From contig CALABV010000017.1 in NCBI GenBank assembly GCA_937886325.1, forward strand, positions 1 to 58,529: DNA of 58,529 bases, in the 5' to 3' direction. The DNA comes from an uncultured Geobacter sp. Lineage in GTDB: Bacteria > Desulfobacterota > Desulfuromonadia > Geobacterales > Geobacteraceae. Shown here one piece after another: positions 37,073 to 45,125 of the stretch. The first letter of the stretch is position 1. Each line of letters begins with the position of its first letter. The notes under the pieces were generated by a model. The model searched no databases and was not told the DNA's origin. It saw nothing but the letters and a program-made list of their open reading frames with translations. The position numbers and the translations under genes are program-made.

Positions 37073-37533
37073 CTCTTCCTCCTGAATCCCTGTTCGTTAG
37101 ATTGATCCTGGAAACGGCAGTTGGAGTCGTCCGAAGAGAACGACTTCGGCCTGATTCGTTGCTGCTCTTGGCGAAATGGAGCGTCAACAGCCGATGGTGT
37201 CCGAACCCGCAAGTTCATAGGCTGTAGCGAAATGAGCTTAGAGCAACTGTGTTCTCTGTCAAGCAAATGATGCAGGAGTCGGATGAAACTTTGAGCAGCA
37301 GAAGGAGGGCATTCGAAGTGAACGAAGGATGACTTCAACTGCCGAATCTAGGTTTATTTCCGTCAGTGATACCTTTGAATTTGTGATACCTTTCTTCCCG
37401 TCTGATGTGCTCTCCGGACTCAGTACCTGTCCGGATTTACCGAGAAAGCGGAAAGCAGATTTTCTGTCAGACCGCTGCGTTGCCGAGGAAGCGCGCGTTG
37501 GTCGAGCCGTGGGAAGCCGCGTGAATTACATGC
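37073..37533. other. Intergenic stretch with dispersed repeats
   Basis: No gene is supported here. It carries the inverted repeat copy at 37115-37138 (complement of 12326-12350), the hairpin-like GAGTCGT-CCGAAGAGA-ACGACTTC around 37124-37146, and the 28-base repeat at 37318-37345. It may be the footprint of an old mobile or REP-like element. Confidence 0.4.
37318..37345 (+). repeat. Dispersed 28-base repeat, copy 3
   Basis: Exact match to 31549-31576, both in intergenic DNA about 5.8 kb apart and in the same orientation. Confidence 0.75.
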
Positions 37534-38073
37534 CTATCCAGTCTCTCCCACAGCCGCCGCGGAAGGGGAGAGAACCCTCCCGCTGATGACCGAACCTGAG
37601 TACCCCGCGCTGGATGTTTCCCCGGTGCCCCACAGAATGCCGGCAGCATTGGCACTTAAAGCCACTACAGGAAGAGCCAAAGTGACAAACGTCGGTAAAC
37701 CAAAGAATGCCAGGGTGATACTTCCGGAAAAACCGGCTGCGAGAACACGGTTGACACAGTGGCAAGTTCCTGTGAAGTCACTGAGGGTCAGTGAGTCGCG
37801 CCGCAGAACGTTGCGGTATACCCTCCAACCGCCTCCCGGTTGAACAGGGAGGGATCCGCTGAGAGTTATTACCCCTCCCGTAGACACGGAAAGCCCTACT
37901 CCCCCGACGCCCGCGATGAAGGGGAGGCGCTGAACAGCGCCTCCTCCCTGCCGGACGTAGAACGCTCCACCTGCAAGCCCTATGAAGAATATTCTTGCAA
38001 GGCCGACGTCAATTTCGCCACCGCCTGACGTGACGATGCTCCAGTCGGAAGGTTCATATAATCCCAGGTTCAT
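37534..38073 (-). CDS. Glycine-rich unknown protein (179 aa)
   Basis: 179 residues, very rich in Gly, Ser, Val and Leu, with no signal peptide. Short segments alternate (GGGEIDVGLARIFFIGLAGG, STGGVITLSGSLP), suggesting a beta-rich, perhaps phage-tail-like or surface structure, which I cannot confirm. A GGAGG site supports the ATG at 38073. A small dyad GGCAGA-N5-TCTGCC at 38095-38111 lies just upstream of the ribosome site and may control it. No neighbour gives a clue. Confidence 0.55.
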   Translation of the reverse strand: MNLGLYEPSDWSIVTSGGGEIDVGLARIFFIGLAGGAFYVRQGGGAVQRLPFIAGVGGVGLSVSTGGVITLSGSLPVQPGGGWRVYRNVLRRDSLTLSDFTGTCHCVNRVLAAGFSGSITLAFFGLPTFVTLALPVVALSANAAGILWGTGETSSAGYSGSVISGRVLSPSAAAVGETG

Positions 38074-38344
38074 GGCGTATCCTCCTTCCATCGTGGCAGA
38101 CAACTTCTGCCCCGTCGTGATGATGTTCCCACTTCCCGTTACCCGAACAAAACAGTGAAGAGGCGATTTTCTTTAAGGGAAAGACATGTTTATTGTACAT
38201 CAAAATCATACCGGCGACAGGTAGCGTAGAAAAATGGCCACGGAAAAACAAAAGAATACGTGGTAATAGTGGAGTATGATGCAAAACACCCGGCATGTAT
38301 GAGGGGAGATCCGAAGCCGGGAAAACGTACCAGTGAGGCTGAAA

Positions 38345-38824
38345 ATGACCATGGACATCGGCATCATCTCCGACACCCACGGAATGCTGCGCTCAGAGGC
38401 GCCGGCGGCGTTCGCGGGGTGCGGATTGATCCTTCACGCCGGAGACGTCGGCTCCCGGGCCGTGCTTGAGGCGCTCGGCGCGATAGCGCCCGTGGTGGCG
38501 GTGCGGGGCAACTGCGACAGGGGGACGTGGGCACAGGGTCTCCCCGCAACGGAAGTGGCCGAAGCGGAGGGACGGATGATCTGTCTGCTGCACGACCTGG
38601 GAGAGATTGACCTCGACCCGGCGGCCGCCGGGTTCCGCATCGTGGTCAGCGGCCATTCCCACCGGCCGTCCGTGGAGGAACGCCGGGGCGTCCTCTACCT
38701 GAATCCGGGAAGCGCCGGGCCGCGGCGCTTCAAGCTGCCGGTGACGGTCGCCCGGTTGCGGCTCGACGGGGACCGGGCTGACGCCGAGATCCTGGAACTG
38801 TCCGCGACTCGCTGCACCTGGTAG
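38345..38824 (+). CDS. Calcineurin-like metallophosphoesterase, YfcE/MJ0936 type
   Basis: 159 residues. All metal-site motifs are present: GIISDTHG, HAGDVGS, VRGNCDRG, CLLHD (where the usual GH is LH) and VSGHSHRP, followed by LYLNPGSAG. Proteins of this small family cleave phosphodiesters in vitro; physiological substrates are mostly unknown. The ATG at 38345 is preferred over a GTG at 38333. The HD-domain and ABC genes nearby do not point to a shared pathway. Confidence 0.88.
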   Translation: MTMDIGIISDTHGMLRSEAPAAFAGCGLILHAGDVGSRAVLEALGAIAPVVAVRGNCDRGTWAQGLPATEVAEAEGRMICLLHDLGEIDLDPAAAGFRIVVSGHSHRPSVEERRGVLYLNPGSAGPRRFKLPVTVARLRLDGDRADAEILELSATRCTW

Positions 38825-38954
38825 ATTGTATCAACCCGGAAACTCCCGATGAGACACTGGTTGTTTCCGCTTGCAACTCACCGCACAGGACGGTTACAAT
38901 CCGCCCATCGTTGCTGATGGAGAATTTGCCCGAGATGTACCATGAGAGCATTCC

Positions 38955-39659
38955 ATGATTGAATTGAACACCGTTACCAAGCGATACGGTTCACTTACGG
39001 CAGTCGACACTGTATCTTTCACCGTCACGGCGGGAGAGTGCTTCGCTCTGCTCGGACCCAACGGCGCCGGCAAGACGACCATCGTCAAGATGCTGCTCGA
39101 CTTTACGCGACCCACGGCGGGAAGCCTGTCCATTCGCGGCATTCCCACCACCGACCCTGCATGCCGGGCATCAATCGGGTACCTGGCCGAAAACCACCGT
39201 ATCCCGCCATCCCTTTCAGGATGGCGCTACCTGCTGCGCTGTGCCGAACTGCTGGATCTGAGCCGGTCCGATGCCGCGGATCAATGCGGGCGCATCGTGG
39301 AACTGATCGGGATGCAGGGGAGGGAGCATGCACCGGCGGGCACCTATTCCAAAGGCATGATCCAGCGGTTCGGGCTGGGCGCCGCACTCGTGGGAGACCC
39401 GAAACTGCTGATTCTCGACGAGCCCACCTCCGGCCTGGATCCCATCGGCATCAGGGAAACGCGCCTGCTCCTGGAGTCCCTGAAAGAGCAGGGTATGACG
39501 ATCTTTCTGAATTCGCACCTGTTGTCGGAGGTGGAAAAACTGTGCGACACCGCGGCAATCATCAACCGCGGCGCGCTGCTGGTGAAGGACGCGATTTCCG
39601 CCATTGTCAGGGACGGCGATACGCTGGAAGACGTTTTTGTACGACTGGTGAAAGGGTGA
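38955..39659 (+). CDS. ABC transporter ATP-binding protein
   Basis: 234 residues with complete ATPase motifs: Walker A GPNGAGKTT, signature YSKGMIQRFGLG (the usual LSGG replaced by YSKG, common in this exporter group), Walker B LLILDEPTSGLDP and the switch His in NSHLLSEV. It resembles ATPases of NatA/CcmA/Nos-type exporters. One base separates it from the membrane partner, so they form a two-gene transporter. The substrate is not known. Confidence 0.92.
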   Translation: MIELNTVTKRYGSLTAVDTVSFTVTAGECFALLGPNGAGKTTIVKMLLDFTRPTAGSLSIRGIPTTDPACRASIGYLAENHRIPPSLSGWRYLLRCAELLDLSRSDAADQCGRIVELIGMQGREHAPAGTYSKGMIQRFGLGAALVGDPKLLILDEPTSGLDPIGIRETRLLLESLKEQGMTIFLNSHLLSEVEKLCDTAAIINRGALLVKDAISAIVRDGDTLEDVFVRLVKG

Positions 39660-39660
39660 T

Positions 39661-40509
39661 ATGAAAATGCCGAAAACGTTCCCGTCCGTTGCCAGGATTG
39701 CCCGACACACCTTTTTCGACGAAATGCGGCAGAAGAGTTTCATCGTCATGTTCGCCGTCTGCGCCCTGTGCGTGTTTCTTGTCCGCGGCTGCTACCACGG
39801 CGATTACATGGTGAACGGGCAGCATGTCGATGCCGGGGTCATTGTCAGGGCCGTGTCCAAGGTGACCTTCCACATCATCGGCGCGGGCGTGATGGTCATC
39901 ACGGCGCTGCTTTCCATGCGCATATTCAGGCGCGACCGGAACGACGGGACGCAGTCGTGCGTTCTGTCGAAACCGATAGCCCGGTGCCAGTATGTTGCCG
40001 GAAAGATAGTCGGAGTATGGGTCGTGTCGCTGCTGTTCATGTTCGTCCTGCACGGCATCGTGTTCCTGGTCACTTCCTTGAGTTTGCGGGATTTCATGCC
40101 GGAGTACCTGGCCGCTTCGCTACTCTGTTCCGTCAACCTTCTGTTCGTGGTCGTTGCCGTGCTCCTCCTGTCGCTCCTGATGCCCGATATCGTCGCGTTT
40201 CTCTGCGTCTTGGGCATAGGTGTCGTGAGCTTCGTGGCCGACGGCATCTCCGCCGTCAGCCACAGCCAGATGGCGCAGGCGATGATGCGGCAGTCGGGCG
40301 CCGCTCCGCACTCGGACCTCACATGGTGGAAGGCTGTGTACTATGTCTGGCCGAAGCTCCTGGGCGTTCAGCAGTCGGCGACTTCGCTGCTCGGGAGTGA
40401 GCCGTTCCAGGGATTCGGCTCCCTCTATCCGTTCATCAATGTGCTTCTGTACTGCCTCGTTTTCGGCGTGGCGCTGTTCCGGCGCTTCGGGAAGGAAGAC
40501 ATTGGCTGA
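39661..40509 (+). CDS. ABC transporter permease
   Basis: 282 residues with about six hydrophobic helices (for example FIVMFAVCALCVFLVRGCY, FIIG-type helix near 60, VAVLLLSLLMPDIVAFLCVLG). The layout fits ABC-2 type permeases of the NosY/YhaP kind. It is coupled to the ATPase gene. A copper- or drug-related exporter is possible but nothing in sequence decides this. Confidence 0.85.
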   Translation: MKMPKTFPSVARIARHTFFDEMRQKSFIVMFAVCALCVFLVRGCYHGDYMVNGQHVDAGVIVRAVSKVTFHIIGAGVMVITALLSMRIFRRDRNDGTQSCVLSKPIARCQYVAGKIVGVWVVSLLFMFVLHGIVFLVTSLSLRDFMPEYLAASLLCSVNLLFVVVAVLLLSLLMPDIVAFLCVLGIGVVSFVADGISAVSHSQMAQAMMRQSGAAPHSDLTWWKAVYYVWPKLLGVQQSATSLLGSEPFQGFGSLYPFINVLLYCLVFGVALFRRFGKEDIG

Positions 40510-40551
40510 TCAGAGGCTTTCTCTGTATCTTTTATCGGCATCCCCCCGGAA

Positions 40552-41163
40552 TCATGCACCCTTTCCCAGGAGCTTCCTGAAGTCCTCGAAGGGGTGGAAC
40601 CCCGCCAGGGCCTCTTCGCCGTACAGGAAGAACGGCACCGCCAGTATCCCGAATTCCCGTGCCCGGCGCCAGTCGGCGTCCACGGCATCCGCGAAGCGCC
40701 CGTTTTCCAGGACGTCCACCACCTGGTCGGCCGGCAGTCCCGCGGCCCGGCAGATCTCCTCCAGCACCGGGAGCAGCGCGATGTTGCGGCCTTCTACGAA
40801 GTAAGCATGGAAGGCGGCCCGGCGAAACAGTTCCCCCTTTCCCATGGCCTCCGCCCATTTGCCCAGCTCCTGCGCCCTGCGGCTGTTGGACACGGTAGTC
40901 CTTTTCTCCCCCAGCGGCAACCCCAGTTCTTCGGCGGCGGTCCGTATGCGGCCCTTGCCGGCGGGAGCGTCATCCCGCTTCCGGTTCGGGAACAGCGCCG
41001 CCAGCTCAACCCCCTGCTCGGGTATTTCCGGGTGCAGCGGAAAGACCGTCCAGCGGATGGGGATGCCGTATTCCTTTTCAATCCTGTCGGTACGCACGGT
41101 ACCCAGGTAGCACCACGGTCAGATGTAATCGAAAAAGACCTCAAGTTCCGCGGCTTCGTTCAT
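40552..41163 (-). CDS. DsbA/FrnE-like selenoprotein (UGA at active site)
   Basis: 203 residues if the in-frame TGA at 41119-41121 (codon 15) is read as selenocysteine. The reading EVFFDYI-U-PWCYLGTVRTDRIEKEYG puts it exactly at the first cysteine of the CPWC active site of DsbA-fold FrnE-type oxidoreductases; the rest (PFHPEIP-like WTVFPLHPEIPEQG, GVPFF-like GILAVPFFLYGEEALAG) is intact to the natural stop. AAAAGGAG precedes the ATG at 41163. Right after the UGA the mRNA can form GGUGC-UACCUGG-GUACC, a candidate SECIS element. The alternative is a simple nonsense mutation or sequence error. Confidence 0.78.
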
Positions 41164-41510
41164 GGCAGTTCTCCTTTTTTGCACAAAAGTATCGCGTCTA
41201 TGACGATTATCCGGCAAACTACATCGGTGGCAAGCAAGTATAACCGGAAGAGAATGAATAAAATCGGTTTCTCGGCAGTCCGTCAAACGGTCCCGGGCCA
41301 ATCAGCGCGACGAACTGAACAGCGCCTTGCTGTAGCGCTCCCTGGCCGCTGACGCGAGTGCCTTCTTGGTAGGTTAGCTGGTCAGGGTCGCCATTGCCGG
41401 GTGATTACTGTCAAGGAGAAACTGATGCGATATACTATGTCGCAAGGTCAAGATATGCCGTCCTCACGCAGTACCTGTCCGAAGGCCCTTCTTCCATAGT
41501 GGAGGTGGAA
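41164..41510. other. Intergenic region between divergent genes
   Basis: This 347-base gap lies between the divergent selenoprotein and lipoprotein genes, so both promoters should be here. I could not pick out a convincing -35/-10 pair, a dyad or an RNA element. Open frame continues upstream of the lipoprotein start, but without a ribosome site. Confidence 0.3.
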
Positions 41511-42209
41511 GTGATTTCAGGTAATAGTAACTTGCCGGCATTTGTTACCGCCATTTTGTCTGTCATAATCCTGGCCGGCTGTGCAAGCAGCGGCGGGGAT
41601 GTGAAGAGGCAGGACTTTGAAATCAGCTCCTTGGCGAAGAATGATATTGATATGGTGGCGGAAACGCATCAGCAGGTTGTCTTTGCCTCCCTTCGGGAGC
41701 TTGCGGTCAAGTTGTACAAACGCAATCCCCGGGAATGGAAAAAGGATGGGAACAAGTGCCTGGAAGATGCAGTAGCGGCCCTTTCCGCCGATCCGTTTCC
41801 GAGTGTTGAGGGGAAGACAAGTATCGACTGTATACGCCTTGCCTTTGATGAGGAATTTCGCGGTGACAGGGTCAAGGCATTTGTCGCCGGCCTGGAAACC
41901 ATGGTGCTGAATTCCTATGACGGGCACAGGAGGTTTTACGTTTACAACATGCTTGATGCGCAGAAACTCTATAACAGTGCCCGGAATATCGAGCTGGCCT
42001 CGTGGCTGATCCGCACCAAACACGATAGCAACAACACGCTGTTTCTCCTGAGTTCAGACGAAGGGGGCAAAATGAACGTGGGTATTGAACGTTTGTTCGG
42101 AAAGATGATCAATGCCCAGGATATGATGGCCCAGATTATGGCAGACAGGACCAACCGGACGATAAAAAATGTTCTTCAGTCGTTGGTAATGGCATTTATT
42201 CCGATCTGA
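41511..42209 (+). CDS. Lipoprotein of unknown function (232 aa)
   Basis: 232 residues from a GTG start with GGAGG upstream. The lipoprotein signal is clear (FVTAILSVIILAGCASS). The mature part is helical and charged, with LASWLIRTKHDSNNTLFLLS near the middle; no known domain is seen. The start of the adjacent S49 peptidase gene is 23 bases downstream behind its own AAGGAGGG, so they probably form an operon. Possible role: substrate or partner of that peptidase. Confidence 0.7.
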   Translation: MISGNSNLPAFVTAILSVIILAGCASSGGDVKRQDFEISSLAKNDIDMVAETHQQVVFASLRELAVKLYKRNPREWKKDGNKCLEDAVAALSADPFPSVEGKTSIDCIRLAFDEEFRGDRVKAFVAGLETMVLNSYDGHRRFYVYNMLDAQKLYNSARNIELASWLIRTKHDSNNTLFLLSSDEGGKMNVGIERLFGKMINAQDMMAQIMADRTNRTIKNVLQSLVMAFIPI

Positions 42210-42232
42210 TGTTTGGTAAGGAGGGAAACACA

Positions 42233-43207
42233 TTGATTCGAATCCTTATAATATTCGCCTTTCTCCTGTTGCCGGTTTTGTCCGGCTGCACACTTTTCAA
42301 CATCAACATTAGTTCCTCGGTAAAGCCCCTGGAAGAGAAGGTTGTCGAAGGGGAAGGTCGGCCCAAGCTGCTCCTTCTGGATATCGCCGGTTTCCTATCG
42401 GAGAAGGAGCCTGACGGAGCCCTCCTGGCAAAGCAGAAACCTTCGATCGTAGCGCGGGTGAGGGAATCCCTGCGAAAAGCCGAACAGGATGAAGACATTG
42501 CCGGGGTGATTGTGAGGATCAATTCGCCCGGGGGAACGGTTGCTGCCAGTGATATCATCCATCACGAAATAGAGGGGTTCCGGAACCGCAAAAAGGTTCC
42601 CGTGTACGCATGTATCACCGGAATAGGGACATCGGGCGCCTACTACATCGCAACCGCAGCGGATCGAATCACGGCGCACCCGACCGCGGTAACGGGGAGC
42701 ATCGGCGTTATCCTGCTCAATTTCAACCTGGAGGGGCTTCTCGGCAAGATCGGCGTCAGCGAGCAGTCGATAAAGTCCGGCGCGAAAAAGGATATCATGT
42801 CGCCTTTCAGGTCGAGCACCGACGAGGAACGGCGCATCATGCAGGAGATTATCGACGGTTTCGCACGGCGCTTCGTCGATGTGATCATGGCGCGCAAGAG
42901 CAACCGGCTGGAGCGGCCGGAGCTCGAGAAGCTGGCGGACGGGCGGGTCTTTACGGCCGAACAGGCCGTTGCTGCGAAGCTCATAGACCGGACGGAATAT
43001 CTGGACGATACCATCAACGGGATGAAAAAGGCTTTGGGAATAAAGGAGGCAAAGGTGGTCAGCTACTACCGGCCGGGCGATTACCGGGGTTCAATCTATT
43101 CCGCCGCGGATTCCGGCGCCGCGTCGGGTGTAAACCTGATCACCATAAACGCCGACGGTCTGGAAATGCTTTCCTCGCCGCAGTTTCTTTATCTGTGGCG
43201 GCAGTAG
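42233..43207 (+). CDS. Lipoprotein-type S49 signal peptide peptidase (SppA-like)
   Basis: 324 residues. I start at TTG 42233 because AAGGAGGG is seven bases upstream. A lipobox is visible (FAFLLLPVLSGC), unusual for SppA, which is normally anchored by a helix. The S49 core has INSPGGTVAASD, the nucleophile in GTSGAYYIATAADRI, GSIGVI and the general-base lysine in IKSGAKKDIMSPF. The Ser-Lys dyad is therefore intact. It would degrade signal peptides or membrane proteins at the membrane surface, here from the periplasmic side. Confidence 0.85.
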   Translation: MIRILIIFAFLLLPVLSGCTLFNINISSSVKPLEEKVVEGEGRPKLLLLDIAGFLSEKEPDGALLAKQKPSIVARVRESLRKAEQDEDIAGVIVRINSPGGTVAASDIIHHEIEGFRNRKKVPVYACITGIGTSGAYYIATAADRITAHPTAVTGSIGVILLNFNLEGLLGKIGVSEQSIKSGAKKDIMSPFRSSTDEERRIMQEIIDGFARRFVDVIMARKSNRLERPELEKLADGRVFTAEQAVAAKLIDRTEYLDDTINGMKKALGIKEAKVVSYYRPGDYRGSIYSAADSGAASGVNLITINADGLEMLSSPQFLYLWRQ

Positions 43208-43519
43208 GGCAAGCGGAGGGTGAGAGAAAGGCATTTACTAAGAAGGAACCTGACTACGCGACAGGTAAGACCAAACAATCTGGTCTCTCACAAAGCTCAC
43301 AGAGGTAAAGAAAATCCATAAAAGGAAGGCAAAACCATAACTCCAGGTCTTTACAGCGGAAGCGGAAGTTTTAACCGCTCAAAAGATTTGGTTTTCTCCG
43401 TGTCCTCTGTGGCCTCTAGCGGAGCGCAGAGAGCGGGTGAGAGATAAAAGTTTTGAGTTCCAGCCTGCCTTTGACAGGTTACATTGTGGCCGTGTTTTCA
43501 CTTTGAATCGGAGGCATCA
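43208..43519. other. Intergenic stretch, no gene
   Basis: No coding frame is supported. It contains GTTTTCTCCGTGTCCTCTGT around 43391, a string I recall as a common intergenic repeat in Geobacter genomes; this is from memory and untested here. No promoter was identified for the following gene. Confidence 0.3.
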
Positions 43520-43927
43520 ATGGGAGTAGGAACCATAATCAGCGTACTATCAAAGATCCCCTGGGGCCAAGTGGTGGAAACTGCTCCGAAAGTCGCGGAT
43601 GCCGCGGCTAAGCTGTGGAGCTCGGTCACCAATCGGTGGAAGCAGGATTCCCGTCAAAGCGAACACAGTGCCGCTGCGCTGGATGCGCATCAGTCTGAGC
43701 CGGATTTGCTTGAAGCAAGGGTGCTGGCGCTGGAGGACGGCGTAAAATGCCTTCAGGATCAAATGCAGGCGTCCTCGGAGCTGATAAAGGCGCTTGCGGA
43801 ACAGAATGCCCGGCTGGTTCAGCGAGTCGAAGTGATTCGAATCCGTCTTGTGCGCTCTGCGATAGCTGCGGCTATCGGCGGCGCTATCCTGCTGGCCGTA
43901 GTCATCTACCTCTTGTTCCGAAATTGA
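43520..43927 (+). CDS. Tail-anchored coiled-coil protein (135 aa)
   Basis: 135 residues. The N-terminus is mildly hydrophobic, the middle (70-105) is a coiled coil (LLEARVLALEDGVKCLQDQM) and the last 25 residues are a membrane helix (AIAAAIGGAILLAVVIYLLF) with two residues after it, so it is probably tail-anchored in the inner membrane. GAATCGGAGG precedes the ATG. I do not recognise the family. Confidence 0.65.
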   Translation: MGVGTIISVLSKIPWGQVVETAPKVADAAAKLWSSVTNRWKQDSRQSEHSAAALDAHQSEPDLLEARVLALEDGVKCLQDQMQASSELIKALAEQNARLVQRVEVIRIRLVRSAIAAAIGGAILLAVVIYLLFRN

Positions 43928-43992
43928 TGTCTAAACAGGTAGCAGGGGGGCGAGCCTCATTCGCCGGGTTTCCCTTTGTTCGCGAAGTAATA

Positions 43993-44026
43993 AGCCGGCT
44001 GAATTCGATTCTGTCCGGCTTTTTTT
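43993..44026 (+). terminator. Rho-independent terminator
   Basis: AGCCGG (43993-43998) pairs with CCGGCT (44015-44020), followed by seven Ts. It closes the 43520 gene. Confidence 0.8.
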
Positions 44027-44458
44027 GTCGGAAAACAATTCTTCCGTCGGCAAGCCTGCGTTATCAAGATCTTTCCCGTACCCCGCATCGGTAAAATGAG
44101 ACCTTCGGGATGCATAGGTTGAATAGAGCGGGGCTCCCTCCGAGACATAATTGGGGCACTGTCCATGTTGACGAACCGAGCGCGTCGGAGCGGCAATATT
44201 CTTCCTGCTCTTACCCGCGGTAAGGATATCTCCTTTGACTTCAATCATGAGCGGGAGTATATTTCCTTTCGTTTCAGAAACGAAAAATGCCGAAATGGAA
44301 TGTAGATTTACACGCGCTCAACTATCAAGGTGGGTGGTATGCAAGGGTAATAGATATCAGATGTCGGATAGTTACGTGAATATGTACTGTCATGTGAAAA
44401 ATGGGTAGATGGGCAGGGGGGCATCAATAACGAGTTGCCATATCTCCGGAGGATTTGA
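44027..44458. other. Intergenic region before the cassette-like part
   Basis: No gene is convincing on the plus strand. A minus-strand frame crosses it but lacks a good ribosome site. A string near 44066 (ATCAAGATCTTTCCCGTACC) resembles one at 36629 (ATCAAGAGTCTTCCCGTACC), so old repeats may be present. No promoter is obvious. Confidence 0.3.
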
Positions 44459-44812
44459 ATGCTGAAGGACATGAAGGCGCACAAGCACCTGAAACCCGGT
44501 GAAAACGGAACGCTGCGGCTGGTCGAGAGGTTCGGGGACACCCTTCTGTGCGTCCGTTACCGGTACGACGTCATCAGGGACATGCGAGTCAAGACTGCCG
44601 AGATTATCGTTGACGAAAAACCCGGGAAGGGATCGCCACGAATACGCGAGACGGACACCGTTCTGGTACAGGTACCCTTTACCATGAAAGCACTGCGCGA
44701 ATGTCTGAAGGAGGTCGGCGCAAAGTGGGACCCTGAGCAAAGGCTCTGGCGTGTGCGATGGGGTCTGATACGTGGTGACAGGGAATTGATGGAGAGGGTT
44801 GTGAAGGGATGA
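44459..44812 (+). CDS. Unknown protein (117 aa)
   Basis: 117 residues, basic and soluble, behind CTCCGGAGGA. The C-terminal half (VQVPFTMKALRECLKEVGAKWDPEQRLWRVRWGLI) contains a helix then WDPEQRLWRV, reminiscent of short nucleic-acid-binding or DUF5710-like modules that bind via a W...W element. Function unknown. Base composition is still that of the chromosome, so it probably lies outside the AT-rich cassette region that starts just after it. Confidence 0.6.
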   Translation: MLKDMKAHKHLKPGENGTLRLVERFGDTLLCVRYRYDVIRDMRVKTAEIIVDEKPGKGSPRIRETDTVLVQVPFTMKALRECLKEVGAKWDPEQRLWRVRWGLIRGDRELMERVVKG

Positions 44813-44829
44813 TCGAGTTTTTTCGGGAA

Positions 44830-44911
44830 TTCCTTATATGAGGAAGATCGTTACTTCCTTATATTGTACATAATTTCCTTATATAGGTAATAGATGGCTT
44901 ATATAGGGAAA
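44830..44911. repeat. Four direct TTCCTTATAT-type repeats
   Basis: TTCCTTATAT occurs at 44830, 44855 and 44875, and GGCTTATAT at 44896, spaced 25, 20 and 20-21 bases. The first and fourth extend to near-palindromes (TTCCTTATATGAGGAA; CTTATATAGGGAA). This looks like a set of operator sites in front of the gene at 44951, or the remains of a binding array; it is not a CRISPR. Confidence 0.6.
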
Positions 44912-44950
44912 CCGGTGATTAACGAGTTGGCCCGAGGGTAAGGTGAAAAT

Positions 44951-45121
44951 ATGGCGATAATCATGAAGAATGGAATTGAAGGCAAGCGTTGTTCAACTTG
45001 TCGTGAATGGAAGCCGTTAGAGGAATTTCCAAAAGATCGAACTCATGGCACTTCGCAAGGAGGACGCCATTGCAGATGTAAGGAGTGCCACAGAAAAAAG
45101 CGAAAAGAAACCGGAGAATAA
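44951..45121 (+). CDS. Small zinc-finger protein (56 aa)
   Basis: 56 residues. CSTCREWKPLEEFPKDR is followed by CRCKECHRKKR, giving two Cys pairs (14/17 and 41-46) plus His, a layout common to short phage or HNH-linked zinc-binding proteins. No nuclease motif is present. It overlaps neither neighbour; the next gene starts four bases after the stop, so they are likely coupled. It is too short to assign a function beyond zinc and perhaps DNA binding. Confidence 0.6.
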   Translation: MAIIMKNGIEGKRCSTCREWKPLEEFPKDRTHGTSQGGRHCRCKECHRKKRKETGE

Positions 45122-45125
45122 AGCC

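Noticed and set aside
41098..41301. A simple truncated DsbA-like gene starting at 41097, with a separate short upstream frame
   Set aside because: The two pieces are in the same frame across one TGA placed exactly at the catalytic Cys, so selenocysteine reading is the better explanation.
43957..44244. Minus-strand frames crossing the 44-kb gap (95-105 residues)
   Set aside because: Odd composition, no ribosome site and two competing frames; may be repeat-derived DNA rather than a gene.
44830..44911. Possible CRISPR array
   Set aside because: Repeats are only 9-16 bases with 20-25-base periods and no spacers of equal length; no cas gene is near.
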